A stretch of 64,000 bases of DNA from Candidatus Galacturonatibacter soehngenii (GCF_008830185.1 NZ_WAGX01000004.1:62001-126000); one strand, 5' to 3'; counted from the stretch's first letter, positions 1 to 10,045 are shown. The notes: generated by a model not told the origin, from the sequence alone. Numbers and translations: made by a program.

Positions 1-39
1 GTGTTTTTATTAACAATCTCTGCAACCCATTGTTTAATT

Positions 40-55
40 GCTGTAAAACTACAGC
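40..55 (+). promoter_or_regulatory. Perfect inverted repeat upstream of gap
   Basis: GCTGTA, four bases, then TACAGC form a perfect 6-bp inverted repeat about 40 bases before the gap start. It could be an operator or a 5' leader hairpin. It does not resemble the long CggR operator known for Bacillus gapA. No promoter could be assigned because the window begins just upstream. Confidence 0.3.
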
Positions 56-93
56 ATATTATAAAACATTTTAACTTTAGGAGGAATTTAAAC

Positions 94-1107
94 ATGGCAG
101 TAAAAGTAGCAATTAATGGTTTTGGACGTATTGGACGTCTTGCATTTAGACAGATGTTCGGAGCAGAAGGATATGAAGTTGTAGCAATTAACGATTTAAC
201 AAATCCTACAATGTTAGCTCATTTATTAAAATATGACTCAGCTCAAGGTAGATATGCATTAGCTGATAAAGTAGAAGCAAAAGAAGATTCAATCGTAGTA
301 AATGGAAAAGAAATCAAAATCTACGCTCAAAGAGATCCTAAAGATCTTCCTTGGGGAGAATTAGACGTTGATGTTGTATTAGAATGTACTGGATTCTTTA
401 CATCAAAAGACAAAGCTTCTGCACATATTACAGCAGGTGCTAAGAAAGTTGTTATTTCAGCTCCAGCTGGAAACGACCTTCCTACAATCGTATACAATGT
501 AAATCATACAGCATTAACAAAAGAAGATACTGTTATTTCAGCAGCTTCTTGTACTACTAACTGTCTTGCTCCTATGGCAAAAGCTCTTAATGATTTTGCT
601 ACTATCCAGAGCGGTATCATGACTACAGTTCATGCTTACACAGGAGATCAGATGACTCTTGATGGACCACATCCAAAGGGAGATTTAAGAAGAGCTAGAG
701 CAGCTGCTTGCTCAATCGTTCCTAACTCAACTGGTGCAGCAAAAGCAATCGGTTTAGTTATTCCAGAATTAAACGGAAAATTAATCGGTTCAGCTCAACG
801 TGTACCAACCCCTACAGGATCTACTACTATTTTAGTAGCTGTTGTTGAAGGTAAAGTAACAAAAGATGAAATCAATGCAGCTATGAAGAAAGCAGCAAAT
901 GAATCATTTGGTTACACAGAAGAAGAATTAGTATCATCTGATATCATCGGTATTTCAGAAGGATCATTATTTGATTCTACTCAGACTATGGTTACAAATC
1001 TTGAAAACGGCACAAGCCAGGTTCAAGTTGTTGCTTGGTATGATAATGAAAATTCATATACTAGCCAGATGGTTAGAACAATCAAATACTTCGCTGAATT
1101 AGCATAA
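94..1107 (+). CDS. gap: Glyceraldehyde-3-phosphate dehydrogenase, type I
   Basis: Cytosolic glycolytic enzyme that oxidises and phosphorylates glyceraldehyde 3-phosphate to 1,3-bisphosphoglycerate with NAD. The 337-residue product has the N-terminal Rossmann motif INGFGRIGR and the active-site segment SAASCTTNC, with catalytic Cys153. The length is normal for the family. The frame stays open to the window edge, but the ATG at 94 is chosen because TTTAGGAGG ends about 10 bases before it and the protein then begins with the usual [12 protein letters not shown]. It heads the glycolytic block gap-pgk-tpiA. A strong hairpin terminator separates it from pgk, so gap can be made as a single-gene transcript at its own level. 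Confidence 0.98.
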   Translation: MAVKVAINGFGRIGRLAFRQMFGAEGYEVVAINDLTNPTMLAHLLKYDSAQGRYALADKVEAKEDSIVVNGKEIKIYAQRDPKDLPWGELDVDVVLECTGFFTSKDKASAHITAGAKKVVISAPAGNDLPTIVYNVNHTALTKEDTVISAASCTTNCLAPMAKALNDFATIQSGIMTTVHAYTGDQMTLDGPHPKGDLRRARAAACSIVPNSTGAAKAIGLVIPELNGKLIGSAQRVPTPTGSTTILVAVVEGKVTKDEINAAMKKAANESFGYTEEELVSSDIIGISEGSLFDSTQTMVTNLENGTSQVQVVAWYDNENSYTSQMVRTIKYFAELA

Positions 1108-1142
1108 TAAGTATTATAGTTTTATAAAAAGACTCAACATGG

Positions 1143-1170
1143 GTCCGGTCTTTTGGGCCGGGCTCTTTTT
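1143..1170 (+). terminator. Intrinsic terminator between gap and pgk
   Basis: An 8-bp GC-rich stem (GTCCGGTC with GGCCGGGC, two G-U pairs) and a 5-base loop are followed by TCTTTTT. It lies 36 bases after the gap stop codon. Read-through into pgk remains possible. Confidence 0.85.
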
Positions 1171-1182
1171 ATATAATAGGAA
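1166..1182 (+). repeat. Copy of the TATATAATAGG intergenic repeat (half-site)
   Basis: TTTTTATATAATAGGAAA directly follows the gap terminator. The same string recurs beside terminators near 29.1, 47.7, 58.7 and 63.4 kb, where some copies form full palindromes. Here only one arm is visible. Confidence 0.5.
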
Positions 1183-1190
1183 ATGAATTT

Positions 1191-1230
1191 ACTACGCAGC
1201 CAAGTGGCTTAAGAGAGTCCGCAAAGTAGC
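1191..1230 (+). other. Short structured segment in the pgk leader
   Basis: CTAC near 1192 can pair with GTAG near 1226, and AGCC with GGCT (1198-1209) inside it, so the RNA between the gap terminator and the pgk start could fold. It matches no known riboswitch or leader that I recognise. It ends about 36 bases before the pgk start. Confidence 0.25.
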
Positions 1231-1266
1231 ATAAAAATCAATAAATTTGAGAAAGCAGGTATAGTT

Positions 1267-2457
1267 ATGTTAAACAAAAAATCAGTAGATGATATTAATG
1301 TTAGTGGAAAAAGAGTTCTTGTTAGATGTGATTTTAACGTACCATTACAGGAAGGAAGAATTACAGATGAAAATCGTCTTGTAGCGGCTCTTCCAACTAT
1401 TAAAAAATTAGTTGCAGATGGTGGAAAGGTAATTCTTTGCTCTCACCTTGGTAAACCAAAGGGAGAAGCGAAACCAGAATTATCATTGGCTCCTGTTGCT
1501 AAGAGATTAACTGAATTATTAGGACAAGAAGTTAAATTTGCAGCAGATCCAGAAGTAGTTGGAGCGAATGCAAAAGCAGCTGTTGAAGCTATGAAAGACG
1601 GCGATATCGTTTTAATTGAGAATACACGTTACAGAGCAGAAGAAACAAAGAATGGTGAAGCATTCAGCAAAGAATTGGCTTCTTTAGCTGATGTATTTGT
1701 AAATGATGCATTCGGAACAGCTCACAGAGCTCATTGTTCCAATGTTGGTGTAACACAGTTTGTTGATACAGCAGTAGTTGGATATTTGATGCAAAAAGAA
1801 ATCGATTTCTTAGGAAACGCAGTAAATAACCCAGAAAGACCATTCGTAGCAATTCTTGGAGGATCAAAAGTATCATCAAAAATTTCTGTTATCAACAACT
1901 TGTTAGATAAAGTAGATACATTAATCATCGGTGGAGGAATGAGCTTTACATTTGCAAAAGCGCAAGGTGAAGAAATTGGAAAATCATTAGTAGAAGAAGA
2001 TTTCTTAGAATATTCAAAAGAGATGATTGAAAAGGCTAAAGCAAAAGGTGTTAAATTACTACTTCCAGTTGATACAGTAGCAGCAAAAGAATTCTCAAAC
2101 GATGCACAATTCCGTGTGGTAGAAGGAAGCTTAGCTTCAGATGAAATGGGACTAGACATTGGACCAAAGACACAAGCTATCTATGCAGATGCATTAAAAG
2201 ATGCAAAAACAGTTGTATGGAATGGACCAATGGGTGTATTTGAAATGTCTAACTTTGCACAAGGAACAGTAGCAGTTGCAAAAGCTTTGGCTGAAATCAA
2301 TGCAACAACAATCATCGGTGGTGGAGATTCTGCAGCAGCAGTTAACATACTAGGATACGGCGATAAAATGACTCACATCTCAACAGGTGGTGGAGCATCC
2401 TTAGAATTCCTTGAAGGAAAAGACCTTCCAGGTGTAGTAGCGGCTAACGATAAATAA
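1267..2457 (+). CDS. pgk: Phosphoglycerate kinase
   Basis: Transfers the acyl phosphate of 1,3-bisphosphoglycerate to ADP, the first ATP-yielding step of glycolysis. The 396 residues match the usual length. Visible signatures are the N-terminal [12 protein letters not shown], the substrate-binding [10 protein letters not shown] region, and the C-terminal nucleotide-binding segments [12 protein letters not shown] and [12 protein letters not shown]. The ATG at 1267 follows a weak site (AAAGCAGG). tpiA begins 46 bases downstream with no terminator between, so pgk and tpiA are probably cotranscribed. Confidence 0.98.
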   Translation: MLNKKSVDDINVSGKRVLVRCDFNVPLQEGRITDENRLVAALPTIKKLVADGGKVILCSHLGKPKGEAKPELSLAPVAKRLTELLGQEVKFAADPEVVGANAKAAVEAMKDGDIVLIENTRYRAEETKNGEAFSKELASLADVFVNDAFGTAHRAHCSNVGVTQFVDTAVVGYLMQKEIDFLGNAVNNPERPFVAILGGSKVSSKISVINNLLDKVDTLIIGGGMSFTFAKAQGEEIGKSLVEEDFLEYSKEMIEKAKAKGVKLLLPVDTVAAKEFSNDAQFRVVEGSLASDEMGLDIGPKTQAIYADALKDAKTVVWNGPMGVFEMSNFAQGTVAVAKALAEINATTIIGGGDSAAAVNILGYGDKMTHISTGGGASLEFLEGKDLPGVVAANDK

Positions 2458-2503
2458 ACACTGAGTAAGTACAAATATGAATTACCCTTAAGGAGAAGAT
2501 AAA

Positions 2504-3253
2504 ATGTCTAGAAAAAAAATAATCGCAGGCAACTGGAAAATGAACAAAACTCCAAGCGAGGCAGTTGCACTTATTAATGAATTAAAACCATTAGTTGCAA
2601 ATGATGAAGTAGATGTAGTTTTTTGTGTACCTGCAATCAGCATTATTCCATGTATTGAGGCGGCAAAAGGAAGTAATATCAATATTGGTGCGGAAAACAT
2701 GTATTTTGAAGAAAGCGGTGCGTTTACTGGTGAAATTGCACCAAATATGTTAACTGATGTTGGAGTAAAGTATGTAGTAATCGGACATTCTGAAAGAAGA
2801 GAATACTTTGCTGAAACTGATATTACAGTAAATAAAAAAGTGAAAAAAGCATTTGAGCATGGTATTACACCTATCATTTGCTGTGGAGAATCATTAGAAC
2901 AAAGAGAGCAAGGTGTGACTATAGATTTTATTCGTCAACAGATTAAAATTGCATTCCTTGATATAACAGCAGAACAAGCAAAAACTGCAGTAATTGCTTA
3001 TGAACCAATCTGGGCAATTGGAACAGGAAAAGTTGCAACAACTGAGCAAGCACAAGAAGTTTGTGCTGCAATCCGTGTTTGCATTGCAGAAATTTACGAT
3101 CAAGCAACAGCGGATGCAATTCGTATTCAGTATGGTGGAAGCGTTACTGCTGCAAGTGCTCCTGAATTATTTACACAACCAGATATCGATGGTGGTTTAG
3201 TAGGTGGAGCATCTTTGAAACCAGAATTTGGTAAGATTGTTAATTATAAATAG
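2504..3253 (+). CDS. tpiA: Triosephosphate isomerase
   Basis: Interconverts dihydroxyacetone phosphate and glyceraldehyde 3-phosphate. The 249 residues are the normal length of a TIM barrel. Lys12 (GNWKMN), electrophile His95 (VIGHSERR) and catalytic base Glu167 ([11 protein letters not shown]) are all present, as is the phosphate-gripping GGSV near the C-terminus. An AAGGAGAAG site precedes the ATG. It is the last gene of the glycolytic block before a strong terminator. In many Clostridia gpmI follows directly; here gpmI is about 23 kb away. Confidence 0.98.
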   Translation: MSRKKIIAGNWKMNKTPSEAVALINELKPLVANDEVDVVFCVPAISIIPCIEAAKGSNINIGAENMYFEESGAFTGEIAPNMLTDVGVKYVVIGHSERREYFAETDITVNKKVKKAFEHGITPIICCGESLEQREQGVTIDFIRQQIKIAFLDITAEQAKTAVIAYEPIWAIGTGKVATTEQAQEVCAAIRVCIAEIYDQATADAIRIQYGGSVTAASAPELFTQPDIDGGLVGGASLKPEFGKIVNYK

Positions 3254-3263
3254 TTTGATTCTA

Positions 3264-3296
3264 ACACCAGAAAATAATATTTTCTGGTGTTTTTAA
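3264..3296 (+). terminator. Intrinsic terminator after tpiA
   Basis: A perfect 12-bp stem, ACACCAGAAAAT with its complement, has a 3-base loop and is followed by a short T run. It closes the pgk-tpiA transcript. Confidence 0.85.
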
Positions 3297-3327
3297 ACTT
3301 AATTGTTAAAAAAGAAAGGAATGGGGT

Positions 3328-3729
3328 ATGAAGCCAACTGTATTATTATATAATTTTAAAGATAGCGTTCGTAATAGAAAAATAACCTTAGCTTTGATGC
3401 CTCTTGGTTTTCGCTTAAGGAAAGTTGAAAAAGAGAATTATAATCAACCAATCGGTTATATAGCTGGGGTAAAGGGAATAGAACCACTAAATGAAACTCA
3501 TGTGGGTGAAGAATTAGAAGATGAAATGTTAATTATGGTCGGTATGACAAGTGCTCAAATTGACGGCTTAATAATGGCATTTCGAAAAAATGGAATCCCA
3601 AAAGTAAAATGTAAAGCAGTGTTAACTGAGACGAATCAATATTGGGATGCACTTACTTTGTATAAAGAATTAAAACTAGAACATGACACCCTTAATAATA
3701 AGGGAATACAAAACGAAGTAGAAAAATAG
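3328..3729 (+). CDS. DUF3783 family protein of unknown function
   Basis: A 133-residue protein whose layout (N-terminal KPTVLLYNF, a central GMTSAQIDGLIMAFRKNGIP segment, then KAVLTETNQYWDALTLYKEL) matches the DUF3783 family of Clostridia, which I recognise from memory. No catalytic motif, signal peptide or membrane helix is visible, so it is probably cytosolic. An AAAGGAATGGGG site precedes the ATG. It stands alone between two terminators. Function unknown. Confidence 0.75.
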   Translation: MKPTVLLYNFKDSVRNRKITLALMPLGFRLRKVEKENYNQPIGYIAGVKGIEPLNETHVGEELEDEMLIMVGMTSAQIDGLIMAFRKNGIPKVKCKAVLTETNQYWDALTLYKELKLEHDTLNNKGIQNEVEK

Positions 3730-3813
3730 GAAAATACTATATATATTAGAACTTATAATATAGATTATGAATTTAATATAACAGATGAAGTATTCTAAGA
3801 TTTTGCAATTTTA

Positions 3814-3852
3814 AAGGCATATACTTGAAAGTACAAGTATATGCCTTATTCT
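3814..3852 (+). terminator. Intrinsic terminator after the DUF3783 gene
   Basis: A perfect 14-bp stem (AAGGCATATACTTG with its complement) has a 6-base loop and is followed by a short, interrupted T run (ATTCTAT). It separates the DUF3783 gene from the hydrolase operon. Confidence 0.7.
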
Positions 3853-3853
3853 A

Positions 3854-3880
3854 TGTAACTTATCCCTTTATATTGTAACT
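3854..3880 (+). promoter_or_regulatory. Candidate LytTR operator: two direct repeats
   Basis: TGTAACT occurs at 3854-3860 and again at 3874-3880, the same face of the helix (20-base period). A related AGTAACG lies at 3926. LytTR-domain regulators typically bind paired direct repeats of about 9 bases with a 12-13 base spacer. The operon that starts at 3958 encodes a LytTR protein, so autoregulation is a reasonable inference. Confidence 0.45.
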
Positions 3881-3957
3881 AAGGAAATGTGAGTAGATAA
3901 AGATTAAAATATCTTATATCTTAATAGTAACGATGAATCACAAAAGGGGAAGCACGG

Positions 3958-4938
3958 ATGAAATTAAAGAAAAGATTAAAAATAGTATTTATTATTGTGT
4001 TAATCGCGATTGTAACTGGATTTATAGGAATAAGCGGGGTATTGGGCTATCAAGTGGCAAATCAACTATCCTATCAAAATGTATCAAAAAACACGATAGA
4101 AGCAAGTATTATGCAGTTAAAGAGTTGGGGAAAAACGATTGATTATTATGAAGAAAACTATGAACACAAAACTATGTTTTTAGAAAATGAAAAAGGTTAT
4201 CAAATCCCTTATACCATTATAGGAGATACAAAACTAAAAGAGAAAGATACGGTTATCTTGGTACATGGAGCAGGGGGGGACTATCGAAGTGTTTATCCTC
4301 ATGCAGAATTCTATGTACAACAAGGATATAATGTTGTTGCAATTGATCAAAGAGCAAGTGGCTTATCAAAAGATAACATCGTATCGTTTGGATATTATGA
4401 AAAATATGATTTGAAGGATATGGTTGATTTTATAACAGAAATGCTACCGCAACAAAAAATAATTCTTCACGGATTTTCAATGGGAGCGGCTACTGTAGCC
4501 TTGTATGGCGAGATGGTAGGAGAAAAAGAATCAATATTATTAATGGTTTTGGATTCTTCTTATGAGAGTATGCAGTATATATTTGCTAAAGTTTGGGAGG
4601 GAATGGATACAGGTTTACCTAGTTCTTATGCTGTTTTTTGTGGTAATATATTCTTAAAGACAAAATTTGGATACTCCTTTGATGATGTCAATGTTATAAA
4701 AGCATTTGAGCGTTGTAAAATTCCTGTATTATTTTTTCAAGGAATGAACGACGACCTAACGACTCCTGATAGAGGCAAGAACTTATATGAGCATTCAGCG
4801 GCGATACAAAAAGAATATGTAGAACAAGAATGCGGACATATTGAAGGATTTGTTAAACATCCAAAAGAATATAAGAAGAGGGTGCTGGAGTTTATTGATG
4901 AAATTAGAATTGATTCGTATTGCGAAAAAAAAGGATGA
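3958..4938 (+). CDS. Membrane-anchored alpha/beta-hydrolase
   Basis: A 326-residue serine hydrolase of unknown substrate. Residues about 7-30 form one hydrophobic helix, so the enzyme is probably tethered outside the membrane. The oxyanion region LVHGAGGDYRS, nucleophile elbow HGFSMGA and the late CGHIEGF with the catalytic His are visible, an arrangement typical of COG1073-type hydrolases. The ATG at 3958 follows AAAAGGGGAAGC. The 3' end overlaps the LytTR gene by 41 bases, indicating one operon with it and the DUF3021 gene. This pairing with a LytTR-DUF3021 unit is not one I recognise. Confidence 0.8.
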   Translation: MKLKKRLKIVFIIVLIAIVTGFIGISGVLGYQVANQLSYQNVSKNTIEASIMQLKSWGKTIDYYEENYEHKTMFLENEKGYQIPYTIIGDTKLKEKDTVILVHGAGGDYRSVYPHAEFYVQQGYNVVAIDQRASGLSKDNIVSFGYYEKYDLKDMVDFITEMLPQQKIILHGFSMGAATVALYGEMVGEKESILLMVLDSSYESMQYIFAKVWEGMDTGLPSSYAVFCGNIFLKTKFGYSFDDVNVIKAFERCKIPVLFFQGMNDDLTTPDRGKNLYEHSAAIQKEYVEQECGHIEGFVKHPKEYKKRVLEFIDEIRIDSYCEKKG

Positions 4939-5353
4939 AAAGATACAAATATACTACAAGGAACAATCTTCTCTTATTCAAAGAATTGTTGAATTGGTGG
5001 AGGCAGAGGATATTGAACGTTTAGAAGGAAGTAACGATAAGGCAGAAAAGGTTCCTATTAAAATATCTGAGATTTTATATTTTGAAGCCGTAGATAAACG
5101 AGTATTTGCTTATTTGAAAAGTGAGGTATATCAAGTACATTATAGTTTATCTGAAATAGAACACCATTTTAAATCTCATGGATTTGTTAGAATTAATAAA
5201 TCTACGGTTATTAATATTTATCATATAGAAACAATAAGACCTGAGTTAAATATGAGAGTAAAAGCGATTCTTGACAACAAAGAATTCTTGTTCATCAATC
5301 GCACATATAAGCGTCAGTTTGAAAAGTTTCTGAAAGAAAGGATTACGAGATAA
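4898..5353 (+). CDS. LytTR-domain DNA-binding regulator
   Basis: A 151-residue one-domain regulator. After about 45 residues the LytTR fold is clear: KISEILYFEAVDKRVFAYL, then HGFVRINKSTVINIYHI, which matches the usual F-x-R-x-H/N-x-S-x-x-V/I-N pattern, and a C-terminal FINRTYKRQFEKFL. There is no receiver domain, typical of the small LytTR regulators paired with DUF3021 membrane proteins. The ATG at 4898 is preferred over one at 4841 because GGAG lies 7 bases before it and the shorter protein matches the family. It overlaps the hydrolase by 41 bases and the next gene by one. Confidence 0.85.
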   Translation: MKLELIRIAKKKDEKIQIYYKEQSSLIQRIVELVEAEDIERLEGSNDKAEKVPIKISEILYFEAVDKRVFAYLKSEVYQVHYSLSEIEHHFKSHGFVRINKSTVINIYHIETIRPELNMRVKAILDNKEFLFINRTYKRQFEKFLKERITR

Positions 5354-5817
5354 TGAAAAGGATAGGAACAATATTAACGCAAATTTTGGAGGCTATTAGT
5401 ATTTCATACCTCATTATATCAATCATAAATGCTAGCTATAGTATATTATGTAGGAATGGTATGGTATCTGCACATAACCAGATTCGTATCTTTGTTTGGT
5501 CGTTGATAGCAGTTGTTGTGTTATATTCCTATAGACTATTTACAAGATTTTCTCCTTTGGCGACGATATTCATACAGTATATCCTTGCGGTGCTCTTGAT
5601 TACAGCGGAGATATTTTTTGAGACAAAGATATTGGGTATTGCTACGAGTCAAGGTCTTTTAAAATCACTGGGGAACTTTAGCGTACCTTATTTTATAGGA
5701 GCGTTTGTATATTATATGTCTTTGTATTATGAGGTTTTAAGACAAGATAAGTTGTTGAAAAAAGTAAAGGCAATGCAGGGAGAAGAGGTATTTTCATCAA
5801 AGGGAAAGGAAAGCTGA
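5353..5817 (+). CDS. DUF3021 family membrane protein
   Basis: A 154-residue protein with about four transmembrane helices and a charged C-terminal tail (LLKKVKAMQGEEVF). Its size and its place directly after a LytTR gene identify it as DUF3021. In studied LytTR regulatory systems the membrane partner restrains the LytTR regulator, so a similar sensor or inhibitor role is inferred here. Its ATG shares one base with the LytTR stop codon (TAATG), so translation is coupled. Confidence 0.8.
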   Translation: MKRIGTILTQILEAISISYLIISIINASYSILCRNGMVSAHNQIRIFVWSLIAVVVLYSYRLFTRFSPLATIFIQYILAVLLITAEIFFETKILGIATSQGLLKSLGNFSVPYFIGAFVYYMSLYYEVLRQDKLLKKVKAMQGEEVFSSKGKES

Positions 5818-6471
5818 TGTAAAAATTGCAACATGCATGTAGTATGTTTTAAGTAGACAAAAGCCTTTATAAGCATTATGGTATTATTATCAACTAACTT
5901 GATGCAAAATCTGTAAAGGGTAATGATAGAATGAATGTGATGGAGTATAAAAACTTTCGGTAAAGGAATTTATTCATTTGATGAAATTACTTGTTTTTGA
6001 GTTTTTATCACTATCTAAAGGCTGACAGATTGATGATGATTAAAGATTTTGACTCGGACGAAAAATAGAAATACTTGATTCGTTACTAAGTTATTTTCCA
6101 TACCGACTTATAAGTATATTGAAAATAGGAAGGAAGTAAACAATAAAAATTTTAGTAAGTTATATCAATGTAGAAGATTGTTGAAAGTGTTCGCTTTTAG
6201 GAATATAATTATTACGTTGTATGTTGAGTATTTGGATTAGGGATAATTGGAAAATACAAATAAGCATTTTAATCTATGACGCTAGATATCGAAAATCGAT
6301 TAAAGCTTTAACATGATGAGTGTAGAGCATGTGCGCAAGTTGTGGGATAGCATATGAGGTTACATAGTATAGTGAATGTATTCACAGATGAGCTGATTGA
6401 TGAGCCGAAGTATAATGGGATAGGATAAAAGCTTGCGTCGTAAGGTATTTAAAAGAGAAGGAGCAGTTAGG
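5818..6471 (+). other. Gene-free stretch with decayed coding look
   Basis: About 650 bases without an intact gene. Short stop-interrupted stretches resemble old coding sequence, for example around 5960-6140 (VKEFIHLMKLLVFEFLSLS, then later EILDSLLSYFPYRLISI) but I cannot assign a family. No terminator hairpin or clear promoter was seen. The helicase gene begins at its right end. Confidence 0.35.
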
Positions 6472-9468
6472 ATGACGGATGAAAAAATTGTGGAAATGAA
6501 AAGTGGTTTTAATACGGCATTTATCGATGGTGCATTTAACTCTAATTTAGCATATAGACCACAGTTTATTTACAACGACAATAAGAACGGTCAGAAGGTT
6601 TTCTCTGCGATTGAAGAGGAATTGCTGAGATGTGATAACTTTGCTATAAGCGTTGCGTTTATAACAAGAGGTGGAATTACGCCACTTTTACAAACCTTGC
6701 AGGAGTTAGAGCGAAGAGGTGTACCAGGGAGAATATTAACTACCGATTACCTTAGCTTCAGTGATCCGGTTGCTTTAGATACAATTGCGAGTCTCTCTAA
6801 CATTGAGCTTCGTATGTATCAGACGGAGCGAGCAGGGTATGGATTTCATACTAAAGGATATATCTTTCAGAAGAGTGAAGAGTATCGTTTTATTATTGGC
6901 AGTTCTAACTTGACGCAGGATGCATTAACGAGAAATATGGAGTGGAATACAAAACTGGTATCCACAAGTCAAGGAGAGTTGGTAAATTCAGTTCTTGGTG
7001 AATTTGAAAAGCTTTGGAATGCGACGAAATATTCGAAATCATACTCTGAATTTATCGAGGAATACAGAAGAAAATATGAAGAAAAGCGGCTGTTTAATAA
7101 AATGGTTGCAGAGCAGAAAAAAATAGCTAAGAGTGAGTCGATTCCATCAGCAGAGGGATATACACTGCGTCCAAATTCAATGCAAAGAGCATTTATTTAT
7201 AATTTACTAGAATTAAGGAATAAAGGTTTAGATAAAGCGTTATTGATTTCTGCTACCGGAACAGGAAAAACCTATGCTTCTGCTTTTGCCATGAGAGAGC
7301 TCGGCTTTAAACGAGTTCTATTTCTGGTACATAGAAATCAAATAACGAAGCAGGCAAAAGTATCTTTTGAAAGAGTATTTGGAAGCAGAATTAAAACTGG
7401 TTTAGTATCAGGAATTAATCATGATTATGAGGCGGATTTTGTGTTTGCAACGGTGCAGACATTAAGCAAACAGGAAAACTTGGAGAGATTTCCAAGGGAT
7501 TATTTTAACGCATGTATTTATGACGAGGCACATCATACAAGTGCAGGAAGTTACAAGAAGATAATGGATTACTTTACACCGGAATTCACTTTGGGAATGA
7601 CTGCTACACCGGACAAGCGAGATGATAATTAAGAAGGATGCAACATCTATGAAATCTTTGACCATAATATTGCCTATGAAATTCGATTGCAGCAGGCGCT
7701 GGAGGAAGATTTGTTGTGTCCGTTTCACTATTTTGGTATCACAGATTTGGCAATGATTTCTGATGAAGGCAATTCAAGAGAAGAACAGCTGGAAAATTTC
7801 AGATATCTTACAAGTGATGACCGTGTGAAATATGTTATGAAGCAGGCTGCATACTTTGGATATTCAGGAAAACGTGTAAAAGGTTTAATTTTTTGTAGTA
7901 GAGTAGATGAAGCAAGAGAACTTTCTAGCAAATTTAACGAGCATGGTTTAAGAACAATTGCATTAAGTGGCGCCGATTCAGAAGAAGTTAGAGCAGATGC
8001 AATTGAGCGTTTGACTATGGAGGTCCAGTCTAAAGAAGATGATTATTTAGATTATATTATAACCGTGGACATCTTCTCCGAAGGAACGGATATTGTCGAA
8101 GTGAATCAGGTTATCATGCTTCGTCCAACACAATCACCGATTGTATTTATTCAGCAATTAGGGAGAGGTCTCAGAAAAGCATCTGAGAAGGAGTATGTAG
8201 TAATTCTTGATTTTATCGGAAATTACAAGAACAACTTTATGATTCCGATTGCTCTATCAGGAGATCGTAGCTATAATAAAGATAATATTCGAAGATATCT
8301 GATGGAAGGTGGGCGCGTAATCCCGGGGGCAAGTACCATTCACTTTGATGAGATAAGTAGAAAACGTATTTTTGTATCTGTGGATAATGCAAATTTTAGC
8401 GATATTAAACTAATCAAAGAGAATTATTGGAATCTTAAAAACAAGCTAGGTAGAATTCCGAGATTAAGAGATTTTGATGATTACGGTGAGATGGATGTTC
8501 TACGTATCTTTGATAATAATAGTCTATGCTCTTATTATAAATTCCTTGTAAAGTATGAAAAGGAATATGAAATAAGATTGACACTAAAAGAAGAAAAAGT
8601 CATCGAATTTGTATCCAAAAAGCTCGCTAATGGAAAACGAATTCAGGAGTTAAGGCTTTTGAATAGAATGTTTTCAGATGCTCTTAGGTTTTCGCTGTTT
8701 GCAGGTCTAAAAGAGGAACTCAAAGATAGATATGGTATTAAGATGAGCGAGGAACAGAGGGAAAATATAATTAATATTATGACAAATCAGTTTCCGGCAG
8801 GAGCTAGTAAAAATTCATATGCAGAGTGTGTTTTTATTGAAAAAGATGACGTGGTAGGAGCAGACTATCATGTTTCAAGATCTTTTGAGAAAATGTTAGC
8901 TAATAGGGATTTTAATGAGATTTTGAAGGAGCTTATTGAATTTGGCATTAGTCGCTATGAGCGAGATTTTTCTGACACATATAGGGAAACGGATTTTGTT
9001 TTATATCAAAAGTATACGTATGAAGATGTTTGCCGATTGCTTAATTGGGAAACAAACGAGGTGCCATTGAATATTGGTGGTTATAAGTACGATAAGAAGA
9101 CAAAGACTTTTCCTGTTTTTATTAACTATGACAAATCAGAGGATATCAGTGATACGACGAAATACGAAGACCACTTTACAAGCAGCAGTAGTTTGATTGC
9201 GATATCGAAGTCTGGAAGAAGTATTTTGTCTGAGGACATGCAGAACTTTTTGCATGCAGAAGAGCGTGGAATCTCAGTACATTTGTTTGTGCGTAAAAAT
9301 AAAGATGATAAGATTTCAAAGGAATTCTATTATTTAGGACAAATGCGGGCAAGTGGTAAGATTAGAGAGTTTGTTATGCCAAATACGAATAAGACCGCTG
9401 TTGAAATTGAATGGTTGTTAGATGTTCCGGTAAGAGAAGATTTATATGAATATATTGTAAATAAGTAG
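6472..9468 (+). pseudogene. PLD-DEAD/DEAH helicase with DUF3427-like C-terminus, split by an in-frame TAA
   Basis: One reading frame of 998 codons carries a complete superfamily 2 helicase except for TAA at 7630-7632 (codon 387). Residues about 30-190 form a phospholipase-D-like nuclease domain (HTKG at 126, GSSNLT at 143). Walker A ATGTGKT is at 261, the DEAH box YDEAHH near 350 and motif III GMTATP near 375. After the stop the same frame continues with IYEIFDHNIAYEIRLQQALE, then the C-terminal helicase domain (FSEGTDIVEVNQVIML, QQLGRGLRK) and a long DUF3427-type tail. The ATG at 6472 is chosen for its GAAGGAG site. Such helicases are often found in defence islands. The gene may be inactive, make two polypeptides, or contain a sequencing error; a downstream ATG or TTG with a convincing site was not seen near the break. 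Confidence 0.8.
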
Positions 9469-9477
9469 AGGTGCAAC

Positions 9478-9879
9478 ATGAAAACTATAAGGGTAGTGGC
9501 AGCAATAATTAAGAAAATAAATGAAAATGGTGAAACTATTATACTTGCGACGCAGAGAAGATTTGGAGATTTTAAAGGTGGTTGGGAGTTTCCTGGTGGC
9601 AAAATTGAGAAAGGAGAAACCCCAGAAGAGGCGCTTGTGCGTGAGATAAAGGAAGAGCTTGAAATAGAGATAGCAGTTAAGGAATTGATTGACACGATTG
9701 ATTATGATTATCCAACGTTCCATCTTTCAATGGATTGTTTTTGGGCAAAGATTGTGTCTGGTGATTTAGTTCTAAAGGAGCATGAAGCGGCTATGTGGTT
9801 AACTAAAGATGAATTGGATTCTGTGGAATGGTTGCCGGCGGATATTACTCTGGTTGATAAGATACGAATAAATATGTAA
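9478..9879 (+). CDS. NUDIX hydrolase, MutT-like (deoxy)nucleoside triphosphate pyrophosphohydrolase
   Basis: A 133-residue NUDIX protein. The NUDIX box runs from GGKIEKGETPEEAL through VREIKEELEI (about residues 39-62) and has the metal-binding REIKEE. The preceding FGDFKGGWEFPGGK is typical of MutT-like enzymes that hydrolyse oxidised dGTP or CTP derivatives. It starts 9 bases after the helicase stop with an AGAGGTG site, so the two are one transcriptional unit. NUDIX genes beside DUF3427 helicases recur in my recollection, which suggests a joint nucleic-acid or nucleotide-based function, but substrate and role are unproven. Confidence 0.85.
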   Translation: MKTIRVVAAIIKKINENGETIILATQRRFGDFKGGWEFPGGKIEKGETPEEALVREIKEELEIEIAVKELIDTIDYDYPTFHLSMDCFWAKIVSGDLVLKEHEAAMWLTKDELDSVEWLPADITLVDKIRINM

Positions 9880-10045
9880 TAATTATAAATCAGTAATATA
9901 TGGAATTGGTGAAAGATTTAAGACAGTAACAGGTAGTCACGACTTAATAAATTATGCTATAATTTGCTTAGAAAAGAAAAATATCAAAAAGACAGAATTC
10001 ATTGAAAACTGGGCACTTTGCGTCTGTTTAAGTAGTTTGATAACA

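Noticed and set aside
1-93. In-frame extension of gap to the window edge
   Set aside because: A perfect AGGAGG and the conserved [12 protein letters not shown] start at 94 make the upstream codons untranslated leader.
1731-2159. Long open frame on the minus strand inside pgk
   Set aside because: It lies opposite a certain gene, has no ribosome site and a composition typical of antisense shadow; the same holds for long antisense frames in rnr, leuS and the chemoreceptor gene.
5818-6471. Possible regulator gene
   Set aside because: Stop codons in every frame leave less than 40 codons; no family was recognised, so only a decay note is given.
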